Below, piece by piece: positions 8,188 to 16,457 of a DNA stretch of 64,000 bases. The first letter of the stretch is position 1. Each line of letters opens with the position of its first letter. The translations under genes were made by a program, and so were the position numbers. The notes below the pieces were generated by a model. The model saw only the letters and a program-made list of their open reading frames with translations, searched no databases and was not told the origin of the DNA. This DNA comes from Bacillota bacterium (GTDB lineage Bacteria; Bacillota_A; Clostridia; Tissierellales; Peptoniphilaceae): NCBI GenBank assembly GCA_023443045.1, contig JAEZWK010000018.1, positions 1 through 64,000 on the forward strand. Reading direction: 5' to 3'.

Positions 8188-8802
8188 TTAATTTTGCTTA
8201 ATTAATTCTGAAGTTTCAATATTATATTTGTATTCAACTTCTTTGTTGTCTGTGTCTTTTAATTCGATTTCTAGAGTTGGTACACCATGTTCTAATTCTA
8301 GATTATAGCTTTTTAGTTCAAATGTACCATCTGCTTTGATTATAGCATCACTTACTAAATCATTAATTTTAGAAACAAACTCTTCTTTAAATATTTCTGC
8401 ATCTTTTGGATCTGAGTTTTCAGTTTTTTCTTTAATAATTTCACCTGTAGTAGCATTTATATCAAATTCTACTTCTTGGTTATTATTATATCCTTCTAGT
8501 TCATAGATTTCTTGATTTTCTTTGATTTCGTAATCAAATTTTGTAAGTCCAAATTCGCTATATTTTTCTTTATATTTTTGTAAAACATCTTCTGCTGATA
8601 ATGCAGATGTTTCAGAATTTGTATTTGTTTCAGTGTTTGACTCAGTGTTTGTTTCTGTAGTTGTATTTTCTGTTTGTGTAGATGCGTCTGTAGTTGTGGT
8701 TTCTGTTTGAGTAGAAGCATCTTTTGTGTCTTTTGTGCCAGTGTTACAACCTGTTAATACAAGTAAGCTGGCTAATGTTACGATTAAAATTTTGTTTTTC
8801 AT
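8188..8802 (-). CDS. Lipoprotein with Thr/Glu-rich stalk and PepSY-like domains
   Basis: This 204-residue secreted protein has a lipoprotein signal peptide ending in the lipobox LTGC (cysteine at about residue 19), so it should be anchored to the outer face of the membrane. Residues 20-70 form a low-complexity Thr/Glu/Asn stalk with two near-copies of DASTQTE. The remainder holds two PepSY-type halves, each with an acidic-hydrophobic strand pattern such as YELEGYNNNQEVEFDINATTGEI. PepSY domains are often linked to protease inhibition or cell-surface regulation, but no target is indicated. It has its own terminator. Confidence 0.8.
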   Translation of the reverse strand: MKNKILIVTLASLLVLTGCNTGTKDTKDASTQTETTTTDASTQTENTTTETNTESNTETNTNSETSALSAEDVLQKYKEKYSEFGLTKFDYEIKENQEIYELEGYNNNQEVEFDINATTGEIIKEKTENSDPKDAEIFKEEFVSKINDLVSDAIIKADGTFELKSYNLELEHGVPTLEIELKDTDNKEVEYKYNIETSELIKQN

Positions 8803-8836
8803 ATAATCCTCCTAACAAAATAAATATATCCACTTT

Positions 8837-9808
8837 TTAAAATTTAAAACATGTAATATGATTTCCTATTTCAATTCCATTATCGTTATATATTTCTGAT
8901 TTGAATGTATTTTCCAACAGCGGTAGCGATTTTGATGTAATTTTATAACGTTTTACAATTTCTTTACAAATTATTCCCCAAGGTTCTTCAGATCCATCTA
9001 GCACTTTAATAGCTATACCCAAATTTGGATTTTTCATTCCAAAGGCATATGTCCCTTTAGCTCCACCTTTAGCAAATATTTCAGGATCGTGATTTAATAG
9101 TGAACATATTCTATTTTTACCCGCGATATTGAATGGATATTTGTGTACTGCATTATTAATTTTTATTACAGCTTTTTTTATACTTTCATCTTTTATTGTT
9201 TCGGGATTAGCAAGATGGTAATAGAGTTTTGCGATGTCGAGTAATTTTACATAAAACACTGGAACTCCGCATCCATCGGTTCCTAGTTTTATGTCATCTG
9301 TATTTAGCAAATATTTCATGTTTGTCATTATTTCTTGAAATGATTCAGATGTACTTAATTCATACCCATGAGTTGATCCTGTTAGATATCTTTGGAGCAG
9401 CATCAAATTTAGATGTTTTCCTGAGCAGTTGTGATAAATTTTTCTTTTGTCATTATTTTTTAGCGCCTCTATATATGAATCTTCCCCCAATGGATATGTG
9501 GGTTTTACTATCATTTCTTCTTCGTTTAATTTTGTTTTTTCAATTATACTATTTAGTGCTTCTATATGACATTTTTCTGCTCTGTGGCTTGCTGTCATCA
9601 CAGCTATTTCTGCATCGTTTAGACCAAATTTTATATCTAGATTATGGATAAGTGTAGCTATTAGTTGGACGGGTTTTGCGCTTGATCTCATAAAAGTATA
9701 TCTATTTACATCTCCAGTAGAATATTCTATATCTTTTCCATTAAAGATGATTATGTCTCCATCGTGATAAGCTTCTTCTAAATTATTTCTTAATTCTTTT
9801 GTAAGCAT
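8837..9808 (-). CDS. Asparaginase II-family protein (Rhizobium-type L-asparaginase)
   Basis: This 323-residue protein of the asparaginase_II family is unrelated in sequence to the E. coli AnsA/AnsB fold. It would hydrolyse L-asparagine to aspartate and ammonia. Motifs visible are FMRSSAKPVQ near residue 40, MTASHRAE near 70, NCSGKH near 120, GTDGCGVPVF near 170 and GGAKGTYAFG near 245. The ATG at 9808, preceded by GAAAGGAATAAAA, is preferred to an upstream in-frame ATG at 9847. It overlaps the end of the PAP2 gene, so the three leftward genes form one unit. Confidence 0.85.
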   Translation of the reverse strand: MLTKELRNNLEEAYHDGDIIIFNGKDIEYSTGDVNRYTFMRSSAKPVQLIATLIHNLDIKFGLNDAEIAVMTASHRAEKCHIEALNSIIEKTKLNEEEMIVKPTYPLGEDSYIEALKNNDKRKIYHNCSGKHLNLMLLQRYLTGSTHGYELSTSESFQEIMTNMKYLLNTDDIKLGTDGCGVPVFYVKLLDIAKLYYHLANPETIKDESIKKAVIKINNAVHKYPFNIAGKNRICSLLNHDPEIFAKGGAKGTYAFGMKNPNLGIAIKVLDGSEEPWGIICKEIVKRYKITSKSLPLLENTFKSEIYNDNGIEIGNHITCFKF

Positions 9809-10409
9809 TTTTATTCCTTTCAAAATATATATCTGTAATGTATGCAATTATTATTGCAGGTAAAAAATCCATGATTAGGTGTTGTTTTGTGGTTAGAGTA
9901 GAAATTATTATCAATATAAAGTATATTAGAAAAAATTTGTTTTTTATTTTTAGTGAGTAGATTATACTTATGGCTGATAGTGTAACATGAATGCTAGGAA
10001 ATGCACATGTAATATTATCTATCGAAAAGGTTTGTCTTGCTATATAATCAAAAAAAGTGTTTCCGGTTATTTCTGGGCGGATAGGGGCGATAGTTGGAAG
10101 CACAATACATATAAGAAGTGCTACAAATTTTGCCCAAAACATTTTTGTAAAATAGAGATATAAATCTTTTTCATTTTTTATATAAAGCGCCAATAGCCAA
10201 GTTATTACATACCATGAATGATATATTAAAAAAGTTTGTGGTATAAATGGTATTTTGTAATCTATGCTGAGGGAAAAGTCATAATAATGAGCGAATTCAA
10301 GTGCATTTATATATTTATATAATGGCACCAATAAAGCCAGAAAGAAGGCAACTAAAAATGCCTTCTTAAGTGGGTTTTCTAATTCAAAATAATTTTTATT
10401 TTGTGTCAT
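9783..10409 (-). CDS. PAP2-superfamily membrane phosphatase/phosphotransferase
   Basis: This 208-residue integral membrane protein has about six hydrophobic segments. Motif C2 reads FPSIHVTLS and motif C3 reads TTKQHLIMD, with the catalytic histidines retained. Use of PSIH instead of PSGH and the weak C3 arginine are typical of the inositol-phosphotransferase-like PAP2 branch (lipid head-group transfer) rather than undecaprenyl-pyrophosphate phosphatases. It overlaps both neighbours and is probably co-transcribed with the alpha/beta-hydrolase protein, which suggests membrane-lipid metabolism. The substrate is not known. Confidence 0.75.
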   Translation of the reverse strand: MTQNKNYFELENPLKKAFLVAFFLALLVPLYKYINALEFAHYYDFSLSIDYKIPFIPQTFLIYHSWYVITWLLALYIKNEKDLYLYFTKMFWAKFVALLICIVLPTIAPIRPEITGNTFFDYIARQTFSIDNITCAFPSIHVTLSAISIIYSLKIKNKFFLIYFILIIISTLTTKQHLIMDFLPAIIIAYITDIYFERNKNAYKRIKK

Positions 10410-11301
10410 TTATAAATCCTCTGATGATATCATATATTATATTTTTTTCTACATCATGAAATGGGTCGTGCATTGCATTTTCTATAAATATTAGATCAGA
10501 TTTAATATTTTTCGATCTATAGAAATCGACGATTGATTTTTGTTTTGATTTACTTCCTATAGATGGGTCTTTAGTTCCTGCCAAAAATAATAATTTCATA
10601 TTTTCTGGTATATAGTTTAAATTTAGTTTATCCTGTATTTTCATTCGTCCGATGAGTAAATCTTTATATAACATAGCAGATGGTAGTCCCCCGGTTAGCG
10701 GGTTTCTAAAATATTTTTCTACTTCTGTAGGATCTTTTGAAAAATTTAGTAATCCAGAAAAGTTTTTTGGATTAGAGTCTATCTTAAAAAATAATTTGTA
10801 TAATAATTTACTTCTGTAGTCTCTACCCTTAAAATTGATAATTATATTTATTAATAAATCTAAAAAAGAGTATTTTATATATGATAAATAGGGGCTTGTG
10901 CCATATAAAATTGCGCCGGTAATATTTACTCCATATTTATAAATATAGGTTCTAATCATATCTGAACCAGTTCCCAGTCCAAATAGATATATCTTTTTAT
11001 TTTTATTATTTTCTTTTGTGTATTTTACTACACTATTTATATCATCAATAACTAGATTCCAGCCGTTATAGTCACTAAAATGTAACTTTGCACTTAAAGA
11101 GTTTAACGCTTTGTTATGTCCCCTTATATCAAAAATAGACGCAGAAATATGCATGCTTTTAAGTTCGTTTAATATATTGAAATATCTATCAGATGAATCA
11201 AAAATATCGGGGATTAGTAAAATATGAATATCTGAGTCTGACTCGTTCGTATAAAGCGGAATATTTTTGTCATCGGTGGAATGTATATTTATTATATCCA
11301 C
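10396..11301 (-). CDS. Alpha/beta-hydrolase-fold protein lacking the nucleophilic serine
   Basis: This 301-residue protein resembles monoacylglycerol-lipase/serine-aminopeptidase hydrolases: an early strand ILLIPDIFDSSDRY, then SIFDIRGHNKA, and an acid position in LFLAGTKDP near residue 245. The histidine region is ENAMHDPFHD near residue 280. The nucleophile elbow, normally GxSxG, reads GLGTG at residues 108-112, with glycine 110 where serine should be. Catalysis by the usual triad is therefore doubtful and it may be a binding or scaffold protein. It is first in the leftward operon with the PAP2 and asparaginase genes. Confidence 0.75.
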   Translation of the reverse strand: MDIINIHSTDDKNIPLYTNESDSDIHILLIPDIFDSSDRYFNILNELKSMHISASIFDIRGHNKALNSLSAKLHFSDYNGWNLVIDDINSVVKYTKENNKNKKIYLFGLGTGSDMIRTYIYKYGVNITGAILYGTSPYLSYIKYSFLDLLINIIINFKGRDYRSKLLYKLFFKIDSNPKNFSGLLNFSKDPTEVEKYFRNPLTGGLPSAMLYKDLLIGRMKIQDKLNLNYIPENMKLLFLAGTKDPSIGSKSKQKSIVDFYRSKNIKSDLIFIENAMHDPFHDVEKNIIYDIIRGFINDTK

Positions 11302-11375
11302 GGGTTGCCTCCAGACTTTATTTTTTTTTCATAATATATTATAATATATTAGAATTAATATTTAAAGGAGGTAAG

Positions 11376-12107
11376 ATGATTTTAGAAGTTTGTGTTGATT
11401 CTTTGGAATCTGCCAAAAAGTCTAAAAGAGCTGGAGCTACACAAGTTGAGCTTATTTCTTTAGCAAGTGTAGGTGGCATAACTCCTTCGTATGGACTTGT
11501 AAAAAAAGTTTTAGAAGAAGGTATAAAAGTTATGGCGATGATACGGCCTAGAGCTGCTGGCTTTTTTTATTCAGATGACGATAAATCTGTCATGATAGAA
11601 GATATAAAAGCTTTTAGAGATATGGGAGTTCAGGGTATAGTTATCGGCACGTTAAATGAGGATAAAACTCTAGATATAGAATTTTTAAAAAAAGTTGTAG
11701 AAGAATCTCGTGATATGGAAAAAGTTTTTCATAGAGCTTTTGATGTTGTGGATGATAAATTAAATAAAGCGCGCGAATTAAAAAGAATTGGGTTTGATAG
11801 AATACTTACTAAATGTGGAAACACACTTGAAGAGGGAAAAAAAGAATTGGTAGAGCTGATAAAATCTGGAGATATAGAAATTATCTGCGGAGGAATTAGA
11901 GAAAATACTCTTGATTTAGCTTATGAAATTGGTATAAAAAATTTTCATATCTCTTCTAACAAAAAAATAGTTGATAGATCAACAGAAAATTCGGGTATAT
12001 ATTTTGGTGCAACTAATTCAAAAGAAGATGAGATATATACTGTAGCTGATGAAGATTATTTAATTAAAATAATAGAAAAAATTAAAGGAGGCAATTATGG
12101 ATTATAA
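11376..12107 (+). CDS. cutC: CutC family protein (copper homeostasis)
   Basis: This 243-residue TIM-barrel protein belongs to the CutC family, historically linked to copper tolerance, with no firmly established enzymatic reaction. It opens with LEVCVDSLESAKKSKRAGA, then has QVELIS, MIRPRAAGFFYSDDD, the HRAFDVVDD motif and LTKCGNT. It ends with the IICGGIRENT and FHISS segments. The ATG at 11376, preceded by AAAGGAGGTAAG, starts exactly at the family N-terminus, so the upstream in-frame extension to 11193 is not used. Confidence 0.9.
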   Translation: MILEVCVDSLESAKKSKRAGATQVELISLASVGGITPSYGLVKKVLEEGIKVMAMIRPRAAGFFYSDDDKSVMIEDIKAFRDMGVQGIVIGTLNEDKTLDIEFLKKVVEESRDMEKVFHRAFDVVDDKLNKARELKRIGFDRILTKCGNTLEEGKKELVELIKSGDIEIICGGIRENTLDLAYEIGIKNFHISSNKKIVDRSTENSGIYFGATNSKEDEIYTVADEDYLIKIIEKIKGGNYGL

Positions 12108-12432
12108 ATACAATGGTCCAGAAGAAGAAATTCTTGATGAAGATTATGTAGGTGGAAACAAAAATATGGATAGGATTTTTACTATTTTTGGTTTAGGTCT
12201 ATCCTCTTTAGTGTTATCTGTATTGAGCAGCAGAAATATTATCGCTGTTATTTTAGCTATAATAACAATTGTTCTTACAGAGACTTCAAACAAAGATGTA
12301 AAGACAAGTAAATATTATCGATTAGGAAAGATTTTTGCACTAATAGGTTTTGTTCTTGGAATTATATTCTCTTTGTTTGGTTGCTTATGGTGTGCAAGAT
12401 TGGGATTTTTAGGAAGACATTTCCTATACTAG
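12097..12432 (+). CDS. Small membrane protein, DUF4190-like
   Basis: This 111-residue protein has an acidic N-terminal tail of about 25 residues followed by two or three hydrophobic helices. The layout resembles DUF4190-type small membrane proteins, but similarity is loose and no function is recognised. It overlaps the cutC stop by 11 bp and precedes lgt by 8 bp, so it is co-transcribed with both. Confidence 0.7.
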   Translation: MDYKYNGPEEEILDEDYVGGNKNMDRIFTIFGLGLSSLVLSVLSSRNIIAVILAIITIVLTETSNKDVKTSKYYRLGKIFALIGFVLGIIFSLFGCLWCARLGFLGRHFLY

Positions 12433-12440
12433 GATGAGCG

Positions 12441-13256
12441 ATGAAATTATTTTTTGAAATTTTTGGTTTAAAAATTCCGGCCTATGGTTTATTTGCTGCC
12501 ATAGGTCTTATTGGTATATTGCATTTTTTAAAAACACAAAAAATTTATAAAAAGTTAGATTTTGATACAGCAATGAGCGGGCTTATTTATGCAGTAGTAC
12601 CAGGAGCTGTACTTGCAAAAGTGCTTTATTGGATAACAGATCCTAGAAGTTTTACTATACTTTTTGATAGTAAATTCAATTTTATAGACAGACTTCGTTA
12701 TTCATTTAGTGGAGGAATGGTTTATTTAGGAGGATTTATTGGTGCGGGTATTGGTGTTTGGTATTTTATTAAAAAATATAAATTAGAGCCTCTAAAATCA
12801 TTAGATGTTTTTGCCATTTCTATGCCAATATTACAAATGTTTGGTAGAATGGGTTGTTTTTTTGCGGGATGCTGTTACGGCAGACCTACAGACAGCTTTT
12901 TAGGTGTAGTATTTCCTCAAGGTGGATTAGCTCCTGCAGGAATAAAATTATTTCCTACACAACTCTTTGGCGCATTAGGGAATTTTTTGATTGTATTAGT
13001 GCTTCTCATATATTCATCTAGATCTAAAAAACCAGGAAGCACCTTAGGTTTATACTTGATAATGTATTCTATAGGTAGATTTATAATCGAATTTTTTAGA
13101 GGAGATGAAATAAGAGGGATTTATTTTGGACTGTCCACATCTCAATGGATAAGTATTCCATTATTAATTTTAGGGATTACCCTTATGGTTTATTCTTACA
13201 AAAAATATAATGATAAAAAGGATAAAATTGATGAAGAAAATTTTAGTAACCGATAG
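12441..13256 (+). CDS. lgt: Prolipoprotein diacylglyceryl transferase Lgt
   Basis: Lgt transfers diacylglycerol from phosphatidylglycerol to the lipobox cysteine of prolipoproteins at the membrane. This 271-residue polytopic protein starts with the typical FGLKIPAYGLFAAIG segment. It contains SGGMVYLGGFIGA, then GRMGCFFAGCCYGRPT around the essential arginine, and ends with the helix pattern SIGRFIIEFFRGDE plus LSTSQWISI. It would act on lipoproteins such as the one encoded at 8188-8802. Confidence 0.95.
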   Translation: MKLFFEIFGLKIPAYGLFAAIGLIGILHFLKTQKIYKKLDFDTAMSGLIYAVVPGAVLAKVLYWITDPRSFTILFDSKFNFIDRLRYSFSGGMVYLGGFIGAGIGVWYFIKKYKLEPLKSLDVFAISMPILQMFGRMGCFFAGCCYGRPTDSFLGVVFPQGGLAPAGIKLFPTQLFGALGNFLIVLVLLIYSSRSKKPGSTLGLYLIMYSIGRFIIEFFRGDEIRGIYFGLSTSQWISIPLLILGITLMVYSYKKYNDKKDKIDEENFSNR

Positions 13257-13935
13257 ATATATTCCATCGAATGAGATGTGCTATTATAATAGATTAAAAG
13301 CAGACTATATAAATGCTATAAATAAATCAAAAAATCTACCGATTATAGTACCTACATCTACTAATTTAGATGCTGTAAAAGAATATGTAAAAATTGCTGA
13401 TGGAATTATTTTTACAGGTGGAGAAGATATTTCGCCCAATATATATAACGAAGATTTTTTACCACAGGTAAAGCAAATTTCTGTCGTAAGAGATGAGTTT
13501 GAAAAAGCCCTTTTCTTTGAAGCGTTAGAAAATAATATACCAATACTGGGAATATGCAGGGGATTACAACTTATAAATTCTCTTATGGGAGGAAGCTTAT
13601 ATCAAGATATTTATACGCAAATTCCGGGATGTTCAAATCACAACCACAATTATGATATGAATCATGGTATTTTGGAAATTGAAATTGAAAAAGACAGTTA
13701 TTTATATGATGCACTAAAAAAAGATAGGGTTTTAGTAAATTGCGAACACCATCAAGCTGTAAAAAAAGTTGCAGAGAATTTCAAAGTAACTAGTAAATCA
13801 AAAGATGGAATTATACAATCGATGGATTATTTGGGTGATAGATATATACATTTGGTGCAATTCCATCCAGAATCACTGGTAGATAATTATCCCGAATTTA
13901 TAAATATATTTAAAAATTTTGTAGAAAGATCATGA
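13231..13935 (+). CDS. Peptidase C26 / gamma-glutamyl-gamma-aminobutyrate hydrolase-like amidotransferase
   Basis: This class I glutamine-amidotransferase-fold hydrolase (234 aa) acts on gamma-glutamyl bonds. The nucleophile elbow is GICRGLQ, the GGEDISPNIY loop is upstream, and the catalytic His-Glu pair is in QFHPES near the C-terminus. An additional CEHHQAVK motif is typical of the PuuD-like family. Substrates may be gamma-glutamyl amines or small peptides. The ATG at 13231 lies inside the end of lgt, and the stop overlaps the next gene. Confidence 0.88.
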   Translation: MKKILVTDRYIPSNEMCYYNRLKADYINAINKSKNLPIIVPTSTNLDAVKEYVKIADGIIFTGGEDISPNIYNEDFLPQVKQISVVRDEFEKALFFEALENNIPILGICRGLQLINSLMGGSLYQDIYTQIPGCSNHNHNYDMNHGILEIEIEKDSYLYDALKKDRVLVNCEHHQAVKKVAENFKVTSKSKDGIIQSMDYLGDRYIHLVQFHPESLVDNYPEFINIFKNFVERS

Positions 13936-14612
13936 AAAAAGTATTACTTACAGGTATTAGTGGAGAAATAGGACAGAAGATTTATGACAGATTGAAAGAT
14001 GAATATATTGTCTATGGCACATATAATAGTAAAAAGATAGAATCTGAAAATATGTTTTGTGTCGATTTTTCTAACGACGAAAGTTTGAATAAATTTTTAG
14101 TAGAAATAGAAAAAATTCATTTTGATGTATTTATATCATGTGCGGGCATGAGTCATTTTGATCTAATACAAAAAATGGATGACAAAAAAATATCTGATAT
14201 ATTAAATATAAATCTAAAAGCGCCAATACTAATAGCAAAAAGAGTGGCTAAAAATATGATTTCTCAGAAAAGTGGAAATATTATCTTTATTTCTTCTATC
14301 TGGGGAAATGTGGGCGCATCATGCGAAAGCATTTATTCTGCTGCAAAGGGAGGAATAAACACTTTTTCTAAAGCTCTATCCAAAGAAATAGGGAGAAGTG
14401 GCATTAGAGTTAATTCTATTTCCCCTGGATATATAGATACTCTAATGAATTTACGCTTATCGGAGCAAGAAAAAAAAGATTTCTTAGATGAAATACCTAT
14501 TTTAAGATTTGGAACGGCGGAAGATGTAGCAAACTTAGTTTACTATTTATTAAAAGATGAGCTCAGTTATATAAATGGAGAAAATATAAAAATAGACGGT
14601 GGATATCTATAG
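13932..14612 (+). CDS. Short-chain dehydrogenase/reductase (FabG-like SDR)
   Basis: This 226-residue classical SDR has the cofactor motif TGISGEIG at residues 7-14. A catalytic serine lies in FISSIWG, and the YSAAKGG motif supplies the Tyr and Lys. SPGYIDT and a C-terminal INGENIKIDGGYL follow. It resembles 3-oxoacyl-ACP reductases but is short, and no fatty-acid genes are nearby, so the substrate is open. It overlaps the preceding gene by 4 bp and converges with trmB, with the two stop codons overlapping in CTATAG. Confidence 0.85.
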   Translation: MKKVLLTGISGEIGQKIYDRLKDEYIVYGTYNSKKIESENMFCVDFSNDESLNKFLVEIEKIHFDVFISCAGMSHFDLIQKMDDKKISDILNINLKAPILIAKRVAKNMISQKSGNIIFISSIWGNVGASCESIYSAAKGGINTFSKALSKEIGRSGIRVNSISPGYIDTLMNLRLSEQEKKDFLDEIPILRFGTAEDVANLVYYLLKDELSYINGENIKIDGGYL

Positions 14613-14624
14613 ACCGTCTTTTTT
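14594..14624. terminator. Bidirectional terminator embedded in two convergent coding ends
   Basis: The AGACGGT/ACCGTCT stem (14594-14600 with 14613-14619) is followed by T-runs on both strands and overlaps the last codons of both the SDR gene and trmB. Confidence 0.75.
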
Positions 14625-15242
14625 GTTGAAATTAAAAATTATATTTTTTATTTTTACGCCCAAATTTCTAAATCGCAACTCATAGTGGCTGATGGGTGAA
14701 GTGGGAGGAGAATCATCAGAATAATAAATAATATTTGCACCTACATTTTTTAGATAAAGTAAAGTATCCTTATAGAGTCCATCATCATCAGTTCTAAAAT
14801 CAATCTTTCCTCCATCAAGAAGTAGCTTTTTATAAATTTCTAAAAAAACTGGATGTGTAAGGCGTCTTTTGTGCTGACTGCGCTTGGGCCATGGATTTGG
14901 AAAATGAATTGTCATAGAATCAATCTCATCTTTACCAAAAATATTTTCTATAAAATCTATCTCTCTAGGAATGATTATAATATTATCTAAATTGCTATCT
15001 AAAACATTTTCTAGAGTATACACTAAAACATCGGTATCTCTATCCCACAAAACAACTAGAGTATCCGGATTTTCTTTTGCGACACTAATCCCAAAATTTC
15101 CACTGCCACAACCAATATCCAAATGAATCTTATCAAATTTAAAAATACTTTTAAAAAAACCCTTAAATTTTTCTGGCCAAAAATAAACTTTATCTGAATC
15201 GACTAGGGTGGGAATGGCCCACCACTTTTTTCTCATTCTCAT
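14607..15242 (-). CDS. trmB: tRNA (guanine-N7-)-methyltransferase TrmB
   Basis: TrmB methylates G46 in the variable loop of tRNAs using S-adenosylmethionine. This 211-residue protein has the family start RMRKKWWAIPTL, the SAM motif LDIGCGSGNF, HFPNPWPKRSQHKRRLTHP and the FRTDDDGLY segment near residue 160. Length and motifs are complete. The first codons encode MRMRKK and either methionine could serve as the start. Confidence 0.95.
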   Translation of the reverse strand: MRMRKKWWAIPTLVDSDKVYFWPEKFKGFFKSIFKFDKIHLDIGCGSGNFGISVAKENPDTLVVLWDRDTDVLVYTLENVLDSNLDNIIIIPREIDFIENIFGKDEIDSMTIHFPNPWPKRSQHKRRLTHPVFLEIYKKLLLDGGKIDFRTDDDGLYKDTLLYLKNVGANIIYYSDDSPPTSPISHYELRFRNLGVKIKNIIFNFNKKDGL

Positions 15243-15411
15243 AAAACCTCCGAGTTAGTCATATCTAATCAAAAAAAATTAAAAAAATTTTAAAAAAATT
15301 GTGTAAGAAATATTAAAAAATTAAATGCTGTAAAAATAGCGGTTTTAAAAATATAAAAAAGAAAAGTTAGCTCCATCTAACAATAAAAAAAGTGTAAAAG
15401 CATAAAAATGT

Positions 15412-15420
15412 TGGTATAAT
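15412..15420 (+). promoter_or_regulatory. Extended -10 promoter of the ferredoxin gene
   Basis: TGGTATAAT provides an extended -10 element (TGnTATAAT). The -35 position around 15392 (GTGTAA) is weak, as is common for extended -10 promoters. Confidence 0.5.
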
Positions 15421-15465
15421 ATAGTTAAGATAGAAATATCTAATATTGAAAGAGGAGGAACAATT

Positions 15466-15636
15466 ATGGTATACAAAATTACTGATGAATGTATTGCTTG
15501 TGGACAATGCCAACCTGAATGCCCAGTTGGATGTATTTCAGAAGGTGAAATTTACACAATTGATCAATCAGAGTGCATAGGTTGCGGAAACTGTGGAGAC
15601 GTTTGTCCAACAGGAGCAGCTATTCCAATGGAATAA
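15466..15636 (+). CDS. 2[4Fe-4S] clostridial-type ferredoxin
   Basis: This 56-residue soluble electron carrier has two cysteine clusters: C9, C12, C15, C19 and C37, C40, C43, C47, each in a CxxCxxCxxxCP arrangement. C23 is an additional cysteine. The AGAGGAGG site lies 7 bp upstream of the ATG. It is monocistronic, with its own promoter and terminator, and would serve pyruvate:ferredoxin oxidoreductase or similar low-potential enzymes of an anaerobe. Confidence 0.95.
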   Translation: MVYKITDECIACGQCQPECPVGCISEGEIYTIDQSECIGCGNCGDVCPTGAAIPME

Positions 15637-15645
15637 TACATAACA

Positions 15646-15672
15646 CCCTAGCTTAGGCTAGGGATTTTTTTT
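15646..15672 (+). terminator. Terminator of the ferredoxin gene
   Basis: A perfect 7-bp stem CCCTAGC/GCTAGGG with a four-base loop is followed by an eight-T run. Confidence 0.85.
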
Positions 15673-15685
15673 ATTAATATAAAGA

Positions 15686-15708
15686 AAAAAGCCCGATAAA
15701 GGGCTTAT
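15686..15708 (-). terminator. Terminator of rpsD
   Basis: On the minus strand AAGCCC pairs with GGGCTT across a six-base loop, followed by a T-run. Confidence 0.8.
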
Positions 15709-15710
15709 TT

Positions 15711-16304
15711 TTAGTTAGAATAAAACTCTACTACAAATACGTCTTGAATTTCAACAGGAATTTCTTCTCTTTCTGGCATTTTAACCAATTTAGCAGAGAA
15801 TTTATTTTGATCAGTTGAAATATAAGGATATGGATTTTGAGCGTGAGATGCAAAATTTTCTTTGAACATTTCATTTTTTCTGCTCTTTTCACGTAGCTCA
15901 ATTTCATCTCCTACCATGATTTGGTAGCTTGGACGGTCAACTTTTTTGCCGTTAACTAAAATATGTCCGTGTACAACCATTTGACGTGCTTGTCTAATAG
16001 AAGATGCAAAACCTGCACGATATACCATATTATCAAGTCTTGTTTCTAAAAGTTTTACTAAAGCATGACCTGTTTGGTCTTTAGATTTTCTTGCTTTTGT
16101 AAAGTATCTTAGCATTTGATTTTCAGGAACTTGATAATAAGCTCTTAGTTTTTGTTTTTCTAGTAACTGCTCTCCGTAGTTAGATAATTTCTTATCAGAT
16201 CTAGCAGCTCCTTTTTTAATTCCTTTGTTTGCTTTTGGTAAGTTAAATACGTTTAGACCTAATCTTCTAACCAATTTAACTCTTGGACCGTAAAAAGTAC
16301 TCAT
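15711..16304 (-). CDS. rpsD: 30S ribosomal protein S4
   Basis: S4 is a primary 16S rRNA-binding protein of the small subunit, involved in accuracy and in nucleating assembly. The 197-residue sequence starts with [15 protein letters not shown] and contains the S4 RNA-binding core with [33 protein letters not shown] and a short C-terminal tail. The ATG at 16304, behind GAAAGGTGATTCAA, is chosen over an in-frame ATG at 16358. As in many Firmicutes it stands alone outside the alpha operon. Confidence 0.97.
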   Translation of the reverse strand: MSTFYGPRVKLVRRLGLNVFNLPKANKGIKKGAARSDKKLSNYGEQLLEKQKLRAYYQVPENQMLRYFTKARKSKDQTGHALVKLLETRLDNMVYRAGFASSIRQARQMVVHGHILVNGKKVDRPSYQIMVGDEIELREKSRKNEMFKENFASHAQNPYPYISTDQNKFSAKLVKMPEREEIPVEIQDVFVVEFYSN

Positions 16305-16349
16305 TTGAATCACCTTTCCATTTTTGGATTTGCCGCGGTATTCGTGAAT

Positions 16350-16378
16350 ATTATACATCGTTTTAGTATTCGTGTCAA
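16350..16378 (-). promoter_or_regulatory. Promoter of rpsD
   Basis: On the minus strand TTGACA (16378-16373) and TATAAT (16355-16350) are separated by exactly 17 bp. This near-consensus promoter gives a leader of roughly 40 nt. Confidence 0.8.
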
Positions 16379-16457
16379 TAGTATGTCTATTAAATTTGAA
16401 TCTAATAGTAATTTATATTATAATTATTTAGAAATATTTTAAAATTAAGTAGGTTTT

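Noticed and set aside
9229..9651. 140-codon rightward ORF inside the asparaginase gene
   Set aside because: It is antisense to a well-supported coding sequence, with Leu/Cys-rich composition typical of shadow frames.
11193..11375. N-terminal extension of cutC by 61 residues
   Set aside because: The extension runs antisense over the alpha/beta-hydrolase start and intergenic DNA. The AAAGGAGG site and family N-terminus fix the start at 11376.
13231..13935. Class I amidotransferase as the missing glutaminase of the short CobQ
   Set aside because: It belongs to the PuuD-like C26 family with its own substrate motifs and is 20 kb away in another operon. Nothing links it to CobQ.
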